Assembly (NCBI GenBank): GCA_020402585.1
Contig: JADBZH010000010.1
Span: 1-42,522 of the forward strand
Length of the DNA: 42,522 nucleotides
Source: Phenylobacterium sp.
Lineage (GTDB): Bacteria; Pseudomonadota; Alphaproteobacteria; Caulobacterales; Caulobacteraceae
Direction: 5' to 3'
In this document: in pieces, positions 17,424 to 24,487 of the stretch
Layout: each line of letters starts with the position of its first letter
How positions within the stretch are numbered: the first letter of the stretch is position 1
The notes under the pieces: model-generated
Seen by the model: only the letters and a program-made list of their open reading frames with translations
Told to the model about the DNA's origin: nothing
The model's database searches: none
Made by a program: the position numbers and the translations under genes

Positions 17424-18287
17424 TCAGGACTTCGGCCTGAGACCGAGCCGGTCGGCGATCACGCCGTCGATCAGGCGCTTCGGCAACAGCCGCGGCAGCC
17501 ACCAGTTCAGGAGCGGCTTCGGCACTGGCGCATAGCGCACCTTGGGACGCGCGGCGGTCAGCGCCTCCAGCACCACGTCGGCGACAGCTGAGGCTTCCAG
17601 GCCTTCCTCATCCATCGCCGCGAGGCTTTCCTCCAGCCGGGCGAGAGGGGCGGCCCAGCCCGTACCGGCGTAGCGCGACCGGTCGACGGCGGCGCCCTTG
17701 TCCCAGATCGGCGTCTTCACCGCGCCGGGCCCGACCACGATCACATCCACGCCCGTCAGCATGAGTTCCCGACGCAGGCTTTCGGAGTAGCCCTCCAGTC
17801 CATGCTTGGACGCAGCGTAGGCGGCGGTGAAGGGATAGCCGAACTTGCCCGAAACCGACGTGATGTTGACGATCCGACCCTTGGGACCCGACGCGCCGGG
17901 AACCGCGCCGAGCAGGGGCCCAAAGGCCTGTACGGCCCGCATGGCGCCGACCAGATTGGTGTCGATTACGCGCTGGATCTCGTCGAGGGGCTGGCTCATG
18001 GCGGGCCCGGGCCATGCGACGCCGGCGTTGTTTACAAGGCCGCCGAGGCGGCTCCCCGCAAGACGGCCCTCGATCTCGGCCGCGGCGCGGGCCAGGCTCC
18101 CGGCGTCCGTCACATCCGCCAGCACCGGCTCGACAAGTGAGCCGAAGGCCTCCGTCAGGGCGAGGGCGTCGGTTTCCTTGCGCACCGTCGGAAAGGTCCG
18201 CACACCGGCCTTCGCCAGCCGCTCGACGCAGGCCCGCCCGATGCCGCTCGAGGCGCCTGTCACCACCACGGGTCCTGTCACGCTCAT
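17424..18287 (-). CDS. Short-chain dehydrogenase/reductase
   Basis: A 287-residue NAD(P)-dependent SDR oxidoreductase. The cofactor motif TGASSGIG is at residues 9-16, NNAGVAWPGP follows strand 4, and the catalytic Tyr-Lys pair is in YAASKHGLEGYSESLR, with the active-site serine in NITSVSGKF. The frame is open to 18344, but the start is set at the ATG at 18287, which begins just before the first beta strand; the AAGGAG immediately before it is closer than usual. The C-terminal LPKRLIDGVIADRLGL is typical of SDRs paired with lipid-related genes. It follows the DUF3833 gene by 73 bp, an association seen in several proteobacteria. The substrate is unknown. Confidence 0.9.
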   Translation of the reverse strand: MSVTGPVVVTGASSGIGRACVERLAKAGVRTFPTVRKETDALALTEAFGSLVEPVLADVTDAGSLARAAAEIEGRLAGSRLGGLVNNAGVAWPGPAMSQPLDEIQRVIDTNLVGAMRAVQAFGPLLGAVPGASGPKGRIVNITSVSGKFGYPFTAAYAASKHGLEGYSESLRRELMLTGVDVIVVGPGAVKTPIWDKGAAVDRSRYAGTGWAAPLARLEESLAAMDEEGLEASAVADVVLEALTAARPKVRYAPVPKPLLNWWLPRLLPKRLIDGVIADRLGLRPKS

Positions 18288-18360
18288 GCTCCTTCGCCGC
18301 AACGGGCTGGATCTGGGGATGAAGATGGGCCCGCCCACCCGCACGCAGCGGAGAAGGCTC

Positions 18361-18903
18361 TCAGGCCCGCCGGATCTCGAACCGGACCGAGCCCAGCGGC
18401 AGTCCGTTCCAGGACACGACCGCCTCGTTCACGATCACGTCGGGGCCTGTCCGATAGATCAGATCGCGAAAGCCAAGACGGGTCACGGCGCCGCGCGAGC
18501 TCACGTCGGCCAGATACTCCAGCCGGATCAGCCCGTTGTCTTCCGTCACAGCGGCCACGCCGACCGTGTCTTCCCGCCTGCCCGTCCAACGGCCCGGCCC
18601 GGCGCGGTCAAACACCCAGGTCAGCCGGTTCGTCTCGCCATCCTCGTAGAAGAAGTCCTCCACCACGGTCAGGCGGTCGCCCTCCAGACGCCCATCGAGG
18701 TCGGCGCGGAAGCGGCGATTGACCCGCGCAATGGGGAAGCTGAACACGCCCTCGCCCACCGTGCGCCCCACGAAGGCCTCTTCCAGGGTCAGGGCCGCGG
18801 GCTTGGTGCGCGGAGCGGGCGGGCGGATGGCGCATCCGGCGACCATAGCGCCCGCGGTCAGGACCAGCGCACCCCGTCGAGTCGTACTCGATGTCTCAAT
18901 CAT
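18361..18903 (-). CDS. DUF3833 family lipoprotein
   Basis: A 180-residue lipoprotein. The twin-arginine-like TTRRGALVL region leads to the lipobox MVAGC (Cys24). The mature part matches the DUF3833 pattern: VGEGVFSFPIARVNRRF, LTVVEDFFYEDGE, TNRLTWVF, and RDLIYRTGPDVIVNEAVVSW. Members are lipocalin-like envelope proteins of unknown function, often beside SDR and cyclopropane-fatty-acid genes. The first 37 residues are closely matched by the start of the neighbouring upstream gene (28 of 37 identical), showing a local duplication. It lies 32 bases downstream of that gene and probably shares its transcript. Confidence 0.88.
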   Translation of the reverse strand: MIETSSTTRRGALVLTAGAMVAGCAIRPPAPRTKPAALTLEEAFVGRTVGEGVFSFPIARVNRRFRADLDGRLEGDRLTVVEDFFYEDGETNRLTWVFDRAGPGRWTGRREDTVGVAAVTEDNGLIRLEYLADVSSRGAVTRLGFRDLIYRTGPDVIVNEAVVSWNGLPLGSVRFEIRRA

Positions 18904-18935
18904 GGGCTTTCTCCTCGGGGAAACTTAGACGAAAT

Positions 18936-19550
18936 TCACCTCAAGGAACAGGGGCGACAACCTGCGGCGGGCGATTCAGCCCCCAAGCGGCGAAAGACGC
19001 CGTAAGGACCTGCGCTCGCCTGAACCGCTTTAACTCGGTCTGTTCTGAAAGTGAGGCTGTAAGCCGCCGCCGTCGTCCCATCCAGGCCACGGAAGTTGCG
19101 GTATTTTTCGCTGTTTACCGATAGCGCGTAGGTCACGTCGGGTTGAAGCGACAGGAGGATTTCGAACGTCCGCCCGTCGGCCGAGAATCGCGGCGGGCCA
19201 GCCACTGGCGGCGGCGCTCCACCCGGCGCGTTGGTTATCGAGTAGCTATCCTGTCGCATGGGTCTGTCGAACTCGACCCGCAAGACTGTCGGCCCAGGCG
19301 GGACCAGGGCTCCGCTTGACGGCGAGGTGCTCACCACGCAGGCGGTCTTCGCTCCGGCGCAAAGACCTTGCGCTCTCGCAGAAGAGGGCGCGCCGGACAG
19401 CGCCGCAACGAGGACAAGGCTCGCAAGGGCCCGGCCCACGGCGGCGGGCTTGGTCCGCGGCGCGGGCTGTCGGGTGGCGCATCCCGCGACCATCGCTCCG
19501 ACATTAAAGACGAGGGCGCCCCGGCGCGTGACATCCAGCGTCGCGATCAT
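18936..19550 (-). CDS. Chimeric lipoprotein: DUF3833-like leader fused to Ig-like domain protein
   Basis: The 204-residue frame has two different parts. Residues 1-37 copy the leader of the neighbouring DUF3833 gene, including TRRGALVF, the lipobox MVAGC and APRTKPAA. Residues 38-62 form a second, typical Sec signal peptide (VGRALASLVLVAALSG, cleavage near ARAQG) starting at an in-frame GTG (19439). The rest (about 63-180) is an Ig-like fold of the SbsA type: VSTSPSSGALVPPGPTVLRVEFDRPM, then FEILLSLQPDVTYALSV and LTFRTDRV. A protein with an export signal followed by another export signal is unusual. The likely history is a duplicated DUF3833 5' end landing in frame ahead of an older secreted protein. 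The GTG at 19439 could be the original start, though no ribosome-binding site precedes it. Confidence 0.7.
   Translation of the reverse strand: MIATLDVTRRGALVFNVGAMVAGCATRQPAPRTKPAAVGRALASLVLVAALSGAPSSARAQGLCAGAKTACVVSTSPSSGALVPPGPTVLRVEFDRPMRQDSYSITNAPGGAPPPVAGPPRFSADGRTFEILLSLQPDVTYALSVNSEKYRNFRGLDGTTAAAYSLTFRTDRVKAVQASAGPYGVFRRLGAESPAAGCRPCSLR
19440..19550 (-). repeat. Second copy of the DUF3833 gene 5' end
   Basis: This segment and 18793-18903 encode 37 aligned residues with 28 identities, and their DNA is clearly similar, especially over the lipobox and the APRTKPAA codons. The similarity stops after codon 37 in both genes. It marks a partial duplication of about 110 bp or slightly more. 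Confidence 0.75.
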
Positions 19551-19764
19551 GGACCTGCTCCTTGCCCAACGCCAATGGCAAACCAGAGGAGAACGGAGAA
19601 GAGGCCCGGTCGCAAGGAACCCGGGTCAGGGGCCCGAACGCCGCTTCCGGTGGCCGTGCCGCTCGGACTGGCGCCCTCACCGTCGCTTGGCCTTCAGGGT
19701 GATCCCCTGCGGCTGGACGCGCTCAATGCCATCCCAGCGGCATCATCCTCCCGCGGCGTCGTCC

Positions 19765-20256
19765 TCAACCGCGGTCGACGAAATCCGCGATCCCCTCGAC
19801 AGAGTCTGCGGCGCGGATTCCGGCGACGATCGCATCCAGCAGTTCCTGTTCGTCCTGAGGCGGTCCCGCCTCTCCGGCGATGGCTTCGTCGTCACGAAAG
19901 TCGTCAGGATTGGACAGGATGGAGGCCGTCATACGATCCTTAAGCTGGTCCAGGGTGATCGGCTCAAGCGGTTCCAGCTCCACATCCACCTGGTAGAGCG
20001 CTTGCTGGACCAACAGCCTGAGCATGTAGGACCACAGGGGGGGACGGATCCCCAGTCGCCGTACCCGGGCGACCCGCCAGCACCGCAGGTTGGCGTCGAC
20101 AAGCACCATGCCGTTTCGCGAGCCGTACTTCAGGTCCCATTGGGAACAGACCGCGAAATCTTCGGCAAAATCGAACTGGTCGAACTTCTCCAGCCCCGGC
20201 GTCGCGTAGCGTCCCACGTCCTGGCGGAATCCAAAGGCGGGAAAGGTGGGGCTCAT
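19765..20256 (-). CDS. Putative immunity protein for the adjacent toxin
   Basis: A 163-residue soluble, acidic protein (rich in Asp/Glu toward the C-terminus, for example DDFRDDEAIAGE and DEQELLDAIVAG). It starts at an ATG that overlaps the toxin stop (ATGA, 20253-20256), the usual arrangement of toxin-immunity pairs. No export signal is present, as expected for a cytoplasmic antidote. I do not recognise its family; SQWDLKYGSRNGMVLVDANLRCW is its most distinctive stretch. The immunity role rests on position, acidity and the neighbour's toxin features. It is followed by a 214-bp gap (19551-19764) with no complete gene. Confidence 0.65.
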   Translation of the reverse strand: MSPTFPAFGFRQDVGRYATPGLEKFDQFDFAEDFAVCSQWDLKYGSRNGMVLVDANLRCWRVARVRRLGIRPPLWSYMLRLLVQQALYQVDVELEPLEPITLDQLKDRMTASILSNPDDFRDDEAIAGEAGPPQDEQELLDAIVAGIRAADSVEGIADFVDRG

Positions 20257-20966
20257 CGTCTCTTCTCCGCTTCCGCCTTGGCCGCCGCCGCCGGATGGCC
20301 GACGGCGGCGCCCGTGGCGGTCTTTGACCATGCCGGCGTGCCATAGATGTACTGTTCCAGGGCATTGAACTTCGGCTTGCCCTTGTAGCGCCCCGTCATG
20401 CGGCCGTGCATCTCGGCGCCCGCTGGCCCCTCGGGCATGGGCTTGATGTTCCAGGGTTGGTTCTTGACCCACTCTGGCACCTTCTTGCCCCAACCGTTCT
20501 GTGGGATGGCCCAGTGGTGCCCCGCCTGACCCTTTGCCAGATAGCCCTTCGCGCCCATCCAGGGCCGCACCCTTTTGTCCCAGGAATAGGGGGTCGTCTT
20601 GGACCCCCGTAGGGCCGCCTGCTTGGCGGCCTCCTTCGCGGCGCCTGTGACGATGTAGAGTCCGCCCTTGGCGACGCCTTTCGCGAGCGAACCCGCAAGG
20701 AAGAGGTCGGACGCCGCCAGGGCGCCGTTCAGGGCCGCCCCCGCATAATCCCCCTCCTGGAAGTCGGCCACCGCCTCTCGCCCGGATCCCCAAACGGGGA
20801 TGAGGGACTCCAGAAGTTCCGGGTGACCTACCGAGGCTGAAGGCGGCCCGTCTTCGGCGGCCTCGGCGCGGGCCCGCCTCAGCCTTTCCTGGCGGAGCAT
20901 CTCGTCATAACGATCGCCCTCAGGATCCGGAACGGGACGGGGCTGTCCCTGCGGCATTCTCGCCAT
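20253..20966 (-). CDS. Putative polymorphic-toxin-like protein with HNH/GHH-type nuclease domain
   Basis: The 237-residue protein has a charged N-terminus (residues 1-45), a small-residue hydrophobic segment GDYAGAALNGALAASDLFLAG and VAKGGLYIVTGAAKEAAKQAA (72-117), like the pre-toxin region of polymorphic toxins, and a C-terminal domain with GHHWAIPQ (His150, His151), PWNIKP (Asn173) and MHGRMTG (His187). The double histidine followed by Asn and His fits the HNH/endonuclease VII toxin groups named for such motifs. No secretion adaptor, RHS repeat or VgrG is nearby, so this is an orphan or a recombined toxin tip. AAAGGA about ten bases upstream supports the start at 20966. An AT-rich stretch at 21030-21100 may hold its promoter. 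DNase activity is inferred. Confidence 0.65.
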   Translation of the reverse strand: MARMPQGQPRPVPDPEGDRYDEMLRQERLRRARAEAAEDGPPSASVGHPELLESLIPVWGSGREAVADFQEGDYAGAALNGALAASDLFLAGSLAKGVAKGGLYIVTGAAKEAAKQAALRGSKTTPYSWDKRVRPWMGAKGYLAKGQAGHHWAIPQNGWGKKVPEWVKNQPWNIKPMPEGPAGAEMHGRMTGRYKGKPKFNALEQYIYGTPAWSKTATGAAVGHPAAAAKAEAEKRR

Positions 20967-21162
20967 TCGTCAGGTTTCCTTTCGCTTGGGTGCTGGGGGT
21001 GCAGCGGGGTAGGGCGCGGCTCCTGGCTTTCATAAGAAAACACGAAAGGCTGGGATTGGAAAGAACAAAACAAGAACAAATGAGATTGCTTTCCCTTGAA
21101 GCCCAGCGACTGGCGTTGAATGGGCGCCCCCAAGACGTCGGGCGCCGGCCCGAGTCCCGGCC

Positions 21163-22140
21163 TCAGGACCCTGGCGGCCGGAGGCCCAGGGCGTCGATCT
21201 CGGCCATCTCCGTCTCGGAATAGGGCCCGTCGGCCTCCGCCTGGAGGCAGAGGGACAGCTCCGACCGGCTTTTCACCCCCAGCACCACCACATCGAAGTC
21301 GGGCAGGGAGAGGGCGTATCGATGCGCCGCATAGGCCGGGTCCACGCCCCAGCGGCCGCACAGGGCCCGGAAGGGGGCGGCCCGCTCGAAGTCGCGCCGG
21401 TCGGGGCTGTTGGGCGACAACTCCCGGTCCACCGCCGCCGTCAGGGCCCCGGCCTGCGCCGCCCGGATGCCCATGACGCCGAGCCCCGCCGCCTTGGCGG
21501 CCCGGGCGATCTCGCGCGGGCGGGCCGGCTCGGCATACCGCTTCAGCGCGCCGGGGCTGTCCATCAGGTTGGCGATCACCTGCACCACAGAAGGGCGCAT
21601 CGGAAGGGCGAGGGCGTCCAGCACCGCCTCCGGGACGCCGATCCCGGTGATCCCCCAATGCCGGATCTTGCCCTTGGCCTTCAGCGCCTCCATCGCCGGA
21701 ACGACCTCCTCGGCATAGGTCGACAGGGCGGTGGAGAACTGCGCCTTGGCGCTCTCGCCAAAGGCATAGGCGAACCCGTCGCGGTGCAGGTTGGAGTGCA
21801 GGAAGAAGAGGTCTATGCGGCCAAGGCGCATGGCGGCGAGGCTGGCGTCCACCGAGGCCTCCAGGGCCGCCGCCGCCGCGCCGGGCTCGGGCGTGCCCAG
21901 CTGGTGTTTGGTGGTGAACTTCACCCCCGGGGGAGGGCGCCCTTCGAAGGCCTCGCCGATGAACCGTTCGGCATTGTTGTACATGGGCGCACAGTCGATC
22001 AGGCTGATCCCGGCCTCGACGGCGGCGTGGAGGGTGGCCAAGGCTTCCTCGCGCGGGGTCTCTCCCCAGATCTGGCCGATCCCGCCGCCCAGGCTCAGGC
22101 GGCTGACCTCTCCCAGGTCGCCCAGCTTCGTCGTCCGCAT
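21163..22140 (-). CDS. Aldo/keto reductase
   Basis: A 325-residue NADPH-dependent aldo/keto reductase with the expected tetrad: Asp in LIDCAPMYNNAE, the Tyr four residues later, Lys in VKFTTKHQL and His in DLFFLHSNLH. WGITGIGVPEAVL and QVIANLMDSPG follow as later barrel strands. The start at 22140 is chosen for the GGGAGG motif eight bases upstream and for MRTTKLGDLGEVSRLSLGG, the normal N-terminus of the family. It resembles the group that includes aldose and pyridoxal dehydrogenases, but the substrate is not evident. It is not in an operon with either neighbour: the toxin gene lies 196 bp downstream, and the upstream region is the boundary of the guanidine cluster. Confidence 0.92.
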   Translation of the reverse strand: MRTTKLGDLGEVSRLSLGGGIGQIWGETPREEALATLHAAVEAGISLIDCAPMYNNAERFIGEAFEGRPPPGVKFTTKHQLGTPEPGAAAAALEASVDASLAAMRLGRIDLFFLHSNLHRDGFAYAFGESAKAQFSTALSTYAEEVVPAMEALKAKGKIRHWGITGIGVPEAVLDALALPMRPSVVQVIANLMDSPGALKRYAEPARPREIARAAKAAGLGVMGIRAAQAGALTAAVDRELSPNSPDRRDFERAAPFRALCGRWGVDPAYAAHRYALSLPDFDVVVLGVKSRSELSLCLQAEADGPYSETEMAEIDALGLRPPGS

Positions 22141-22338
22141 ATTGCGACCTCCCGCCTCAATCCGGACCTCAGGGTTCCCGGAATTCGTCTTCGGATGCAA
22201 TGCGCAAAGCCAGGCCCCCACTGCGACCTGGGGTGCAAACAGCAGGTCGGCGACTCTTAGCCCCCTGCCTTCATGGGGCTAGGACCCCCTCCAGATAGGC
22301 GCAACCGCGCCGGAACGCCTTCAGAGAGCCCGCCCGCC

Positions 22339-22563
22339 ATGCCTCCGCACCTCAGGATCGCAAGACCCGTCAGGGACCTGGATCTGGCGGTGAGCCTGTA
22401 CAGAGAGGGCCTGGGCTTTCAGGAACTTGGCGGCTTCCGGGACCATGACGGAGGCCAGAGGGCGCCGGGGCCCGCTGATCGCCCCTTGGGCGCCGTGCCC
22501 AAAACCTGGGCGGTATTAGCATGGCTTCCCGCCCTCCAGTATTACGGCATTTGCCAAACGTAA
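22339..22563 (+). pseudogene. Truncated glyoxalase/VOC family gene remnant
   Basis: From the ATG at 22339 the frame encodes a typical start of a VOC (glyoxalase-type) protein: PHLRIARPVRDLDLAVSLYR, then EGLGFQELGGFRDHDG. After about residue 38 the similarity ends and the frame runs on through unrelated sequence to a stop at 22563. Full-length members have about 120 or more residues, so this is a degraded fragment. It occupies most of the 446-bp stretch without an intact gene (22141-22586), together with the operator at 22540. Confidence 0.7.
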
Positions 22564-22565
22564 TA
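22540..22565. promoter_or_regulatory. Inverted-repeat operator site 1 (regulator-carboxylase operon)
   Basis: TATTACG-N12-CGTAATA, a perfect dyad with 7-bp arms, 22 bases before the ATG of the NikR-like gene. The identical arms and spacer length occur at 32559 and 32714. Long-spaced dyads are typical of tetrameric NikR-family proteins, so self-regulation is likely. Confidence 0.85.
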
Positions 22566-22586
22566 ATCGGCCGTAGGCAGACGGGC

Positions 22587-23063
22587 ATGGATGAAGCCAT
22601 TTCCCACCTGGCGCGGCTCAGCGTCAGCCTGCCCGCCGAGCTCCTCTCCCAGCTGGATGAGATGGTGACTGAGCGCGGCCTGCCCAGCCGCTCCCAGATG
22701 ATCGCTGAGCTCATACGGCATGAGCTTGCCGGGCACCGGGAGGAGATTGTCGGCGCCATCGTCGCCGGCACTGTCACCCTGATCTACCGGGCGGAATCAG
22801 GCCGGGTGCGCCAGGCCCTGGCCCAGACCCAGGCCGCCTACCTGAAGGAGGTCATCTCCTCCCAGCATGTCTTCCTGGAGCAGGATCAGTCCCTGGAGGT
22901 GCTCCTGGTGCAGGGGCCCTCGCAGCGCCTGCAGCAGCTCTGCGACGAGCTCCGTCGGATCCGTGGCGTCCAGCAGGTCAAGCTGGTCACCACCACCGCC
23001 CTCTTGCCGCCCCTGCATGAGGCTGGCGAACCCGGAGCGGCCGAGGGGAGGGCGGCGTCGTGA
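22587..23063 (+). CDS. NikR-like ribbon-helix-helix transcriptional regulator lacking most nickel ligands
   Basis: A 158-residue regulator. Residues 7-50 form the ribbon-helix-helix DNA-binding domain (LARLSVSLPAELLSQLDEMV, SRSQMIAELIRHEL). Residues 55-140 match the ACT-like NikR C-terminal domain (GTVTLIY, SSQHVFLEQDQSLEVLLVQG, IRGVQQVKLVTTTAL). Of the four E. coli NikR nickel ligands, only His87 is kept (His94 here); His76, His89 and Cys95 align with Ala83, Phe96 and Ser102. It therefore probably does not sense nickel through the usual site and may respond to a small molecule. It is first in an operon with overlapping genes for guanidine/urea breakdown, and three matching operators lie in the cluster. 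Start at 22587 fits the domain boundary; the ribosome-binding site is weak. Confidence 0.85.
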   Translation: MDEAISHLARLSVSLPAELLSQLDEMVTERGLPSRSQMIAELIRHELAGHREEIVGAIVAGTVTLIYRAESGRVRQALAQTQAAYLKEVISSQHVFLEQDQSLEVLLVQGPSQRLQQLCDELRRIRGVQQVKLVTTTALLPPLHEAGEPGAAEGRAAS

Positions 23064-23848
23064 GCACGGCCGATCCCTACGGCGCCCAGGCCCACGCCCG
23101 CGCCATGGCCGGGACCCGGGTGCTGGCCATGCCGACCCTGCCGGCGCCGGACGGTTTCATCTGGGAGGAAACCGTCGCTGCGGGCGGCTACGCAACCAAG
23201 CGGCTGAACCGCGGCGCCCACCTGAAGCTCACCGACCTGGAGGGCGACGCCTGCGTCTCCCTGCTGGTCTTCAACGCCGAGGCGCCGGCCGAGCGCCTCA
23301 ATGTGGCCGACACCACCAAGGTGCAGTGGAACGCCTACCTGGGCGCCGGACGCCTGCTCCTGTCCGACATGGGCCGGGTGCTGTTCTCGATCCTGGAGGA
23401 CGAGGCCGGAACGCACGATTGCTTCTGCGGCGCCTCCAATGAGGCGTCCAACGCCCGGAAGTATGGAGACGGCGCGAACCACGGGGCGCATCCTAACGCC
23501 CGGGACAGGTTCCTGATCGCTGCGGGCAAGCACGGTCTCACGCGCAAGGACGTCCACCCCTGCATCAACCTGTTCAAGGGGGTCCGGGTGGAGGCCGATG
23601 GCGGCCTGGTCTTCGAGGGGGGACCCTTCCCGGCAGGGCGCAGTCTGACCCTGCGGGCCGAGATGGACGTGCTGGTGGTGCTGGCCAACTGCCCGCACGT
23701 GCTGGATCCGCGCCCTGGCTACACCGTCACCCCGGTCCGCGCCACCGCATGGCGGGGGGCGCCCGCCGCTCCGGACGATCCGATCCGCAACGCCACGCCG
23801 GAGGGCCTGCGCGCCTTCCTCAACGTCGAGGACTACTACGCCCGATGA
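23060..23848 (+). CDS. Urea carboxylase-associated protein 1 (DUF1989; carboxyguanidine deiminase subunit type)
   Basis: The 262-residue protein belongs to the DUF1989 family. Hallmarks are HLKLTDLEGDACVSLLVFNA, the Cys-rich GTHDCFCGASNEASNARKYG, DVHPCINLFKGVRVEADGGL and LRAEMDVLVVLANCPHVLDP. In guanidine-degrading bacteria the two urea-carboxylase-associated proteins form a heteromeric carboxyguanidine deiminase (CgdAB), which turns carboxyguanidine into allophanate. It starts with GTG overlapping the stop of the regulator gene (GTGA) and ends overlapping the next gene (ATGA), so the three are translationally coupled. Which Cgd subunit name applies is not certain. Function is known from the family; specificity here is inferred. 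Confidence 0.92.
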   Translation: MSTADPYGAQAHARAMAGTRVLAMPTLPAPDGFIWEETVAAGGYATKRLNRGAHLKLTDLEGDACVSLLVFNAEAPAERLNVADTTKVQWNAYLGAGRLLLSDMGRVLFSILEDEAGTHDCFCGASNEASNARKYGDGANHGAHPNARDRFLIAAGKHGLTRKDVHPCINLFKGVRVEADGGLVFEGGPFPAGRSLTLRAEMDVLVVLANCPHVLDPRPGYTVTPVRATAWRGAPAAPDDPIRNATPEGLRAFLNVEDYYAR

Positions 23849-24483
23849 GCCCCTCTGACGCGCCTCCCGGAACCGTGGTCCATGACGAGGTGGTGCCCGC
23901 CCGGGCGCCCTGGACCCATTTGCTGGCAAGGGGGGAGACCCTGCGCATCGTCGACCTGGAGGGCAACCAGGCGGTGGACTTTCTGATGTACGCGGCCGCC
24001 GATGACGCCGAGCGCTATTCCGCCCAGGACACCGTCGCCGCCCAGGGCAACCTCTTCCTGCGCACCGGCGCTGTCCTCCTGTCCAACGAGGGTCGCGCGA
24101 TGATGACGGTGACGGACACCAACGTCGCCTACCACGACACCATCGGCGGGGCCTGCTCCTGCGAGAGCAACACCCTGCGCTATGGCCACCACACCAAGTC
24201 CCAGCACGCCTGCGTCGAGAACTTCCTCCAGGGCAACGCCCGGTATCTGCGGAACAAGCGGGACATGGTCTCGAACATCAACTGGTTCATGAACGTGCCG
24301 GTGGAGGCGGACGGCGCACTCGGCATCGTCGATGGCATCTCGGCGCCGGGGCTCTACGTTGAGCTGCGTGCGGAGATGGATCTGGTGGTCGTGGTCTCGA
24401 ACTGCCCGCAGGTGAACAACCCCTGCAATGGCTTCAACCCGACGCCGGTCCGCATGATCGTCACCGCCTCCGGCGCGGGGTGA
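23845..24483 (+). CDS. Urea carboxylase-associated protein 2 (DUF1989; carboxyguanidine deiminase subunit type)
   Basis: The 212-residue partner of the preceding protein. It has the same fold with LRIVDLEGNQAVDFLMYAA, the metal-site-like Cys/His region GGACSCESNTLRYGHH and SQHACVENFL, then SNINWFMNVPVEADG and LRAEMDLVVVVSNCPQVNNP. Both subunits keep conserved Cys and His residues expected for the deiminase. Four-base overlap with the upstream partner and only four bases to the carboxylase gene indicate one operon. Presence of this pair is the main reason to read the pathway as guanidine rather than urea degradation. Confidence 0.92.
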   Translation: MSPSDAPPGTVVHDEVVPARAPWTHLLARGETLRIVDLEGNQAVDFLMYAAADDAERYSAQDTVAAQGNLFLRTGAVLLSNEGRAMMTVTDTNVAYHDTIGGACSCESNTLRYGHHTKSQHACVENFLQGNARYLRNKRDMVSNINWFMNVPVEADGALGIVDGISAPGLYVELRAEMDLVVVVSNCPQVNNPCNGFNPTPVRMIVTASGAG

Positions 24484-24487
24484 GCCC

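Noticed and set aside
22141..22586. Possible guanidine-I (ykkC-type) riboswitch before the carboxylase operon
   Set aside because: I looked for the conserved ykkC segments and paired elements and found none; the region holds the VOC remnant and the inverted-repeat operator instead.
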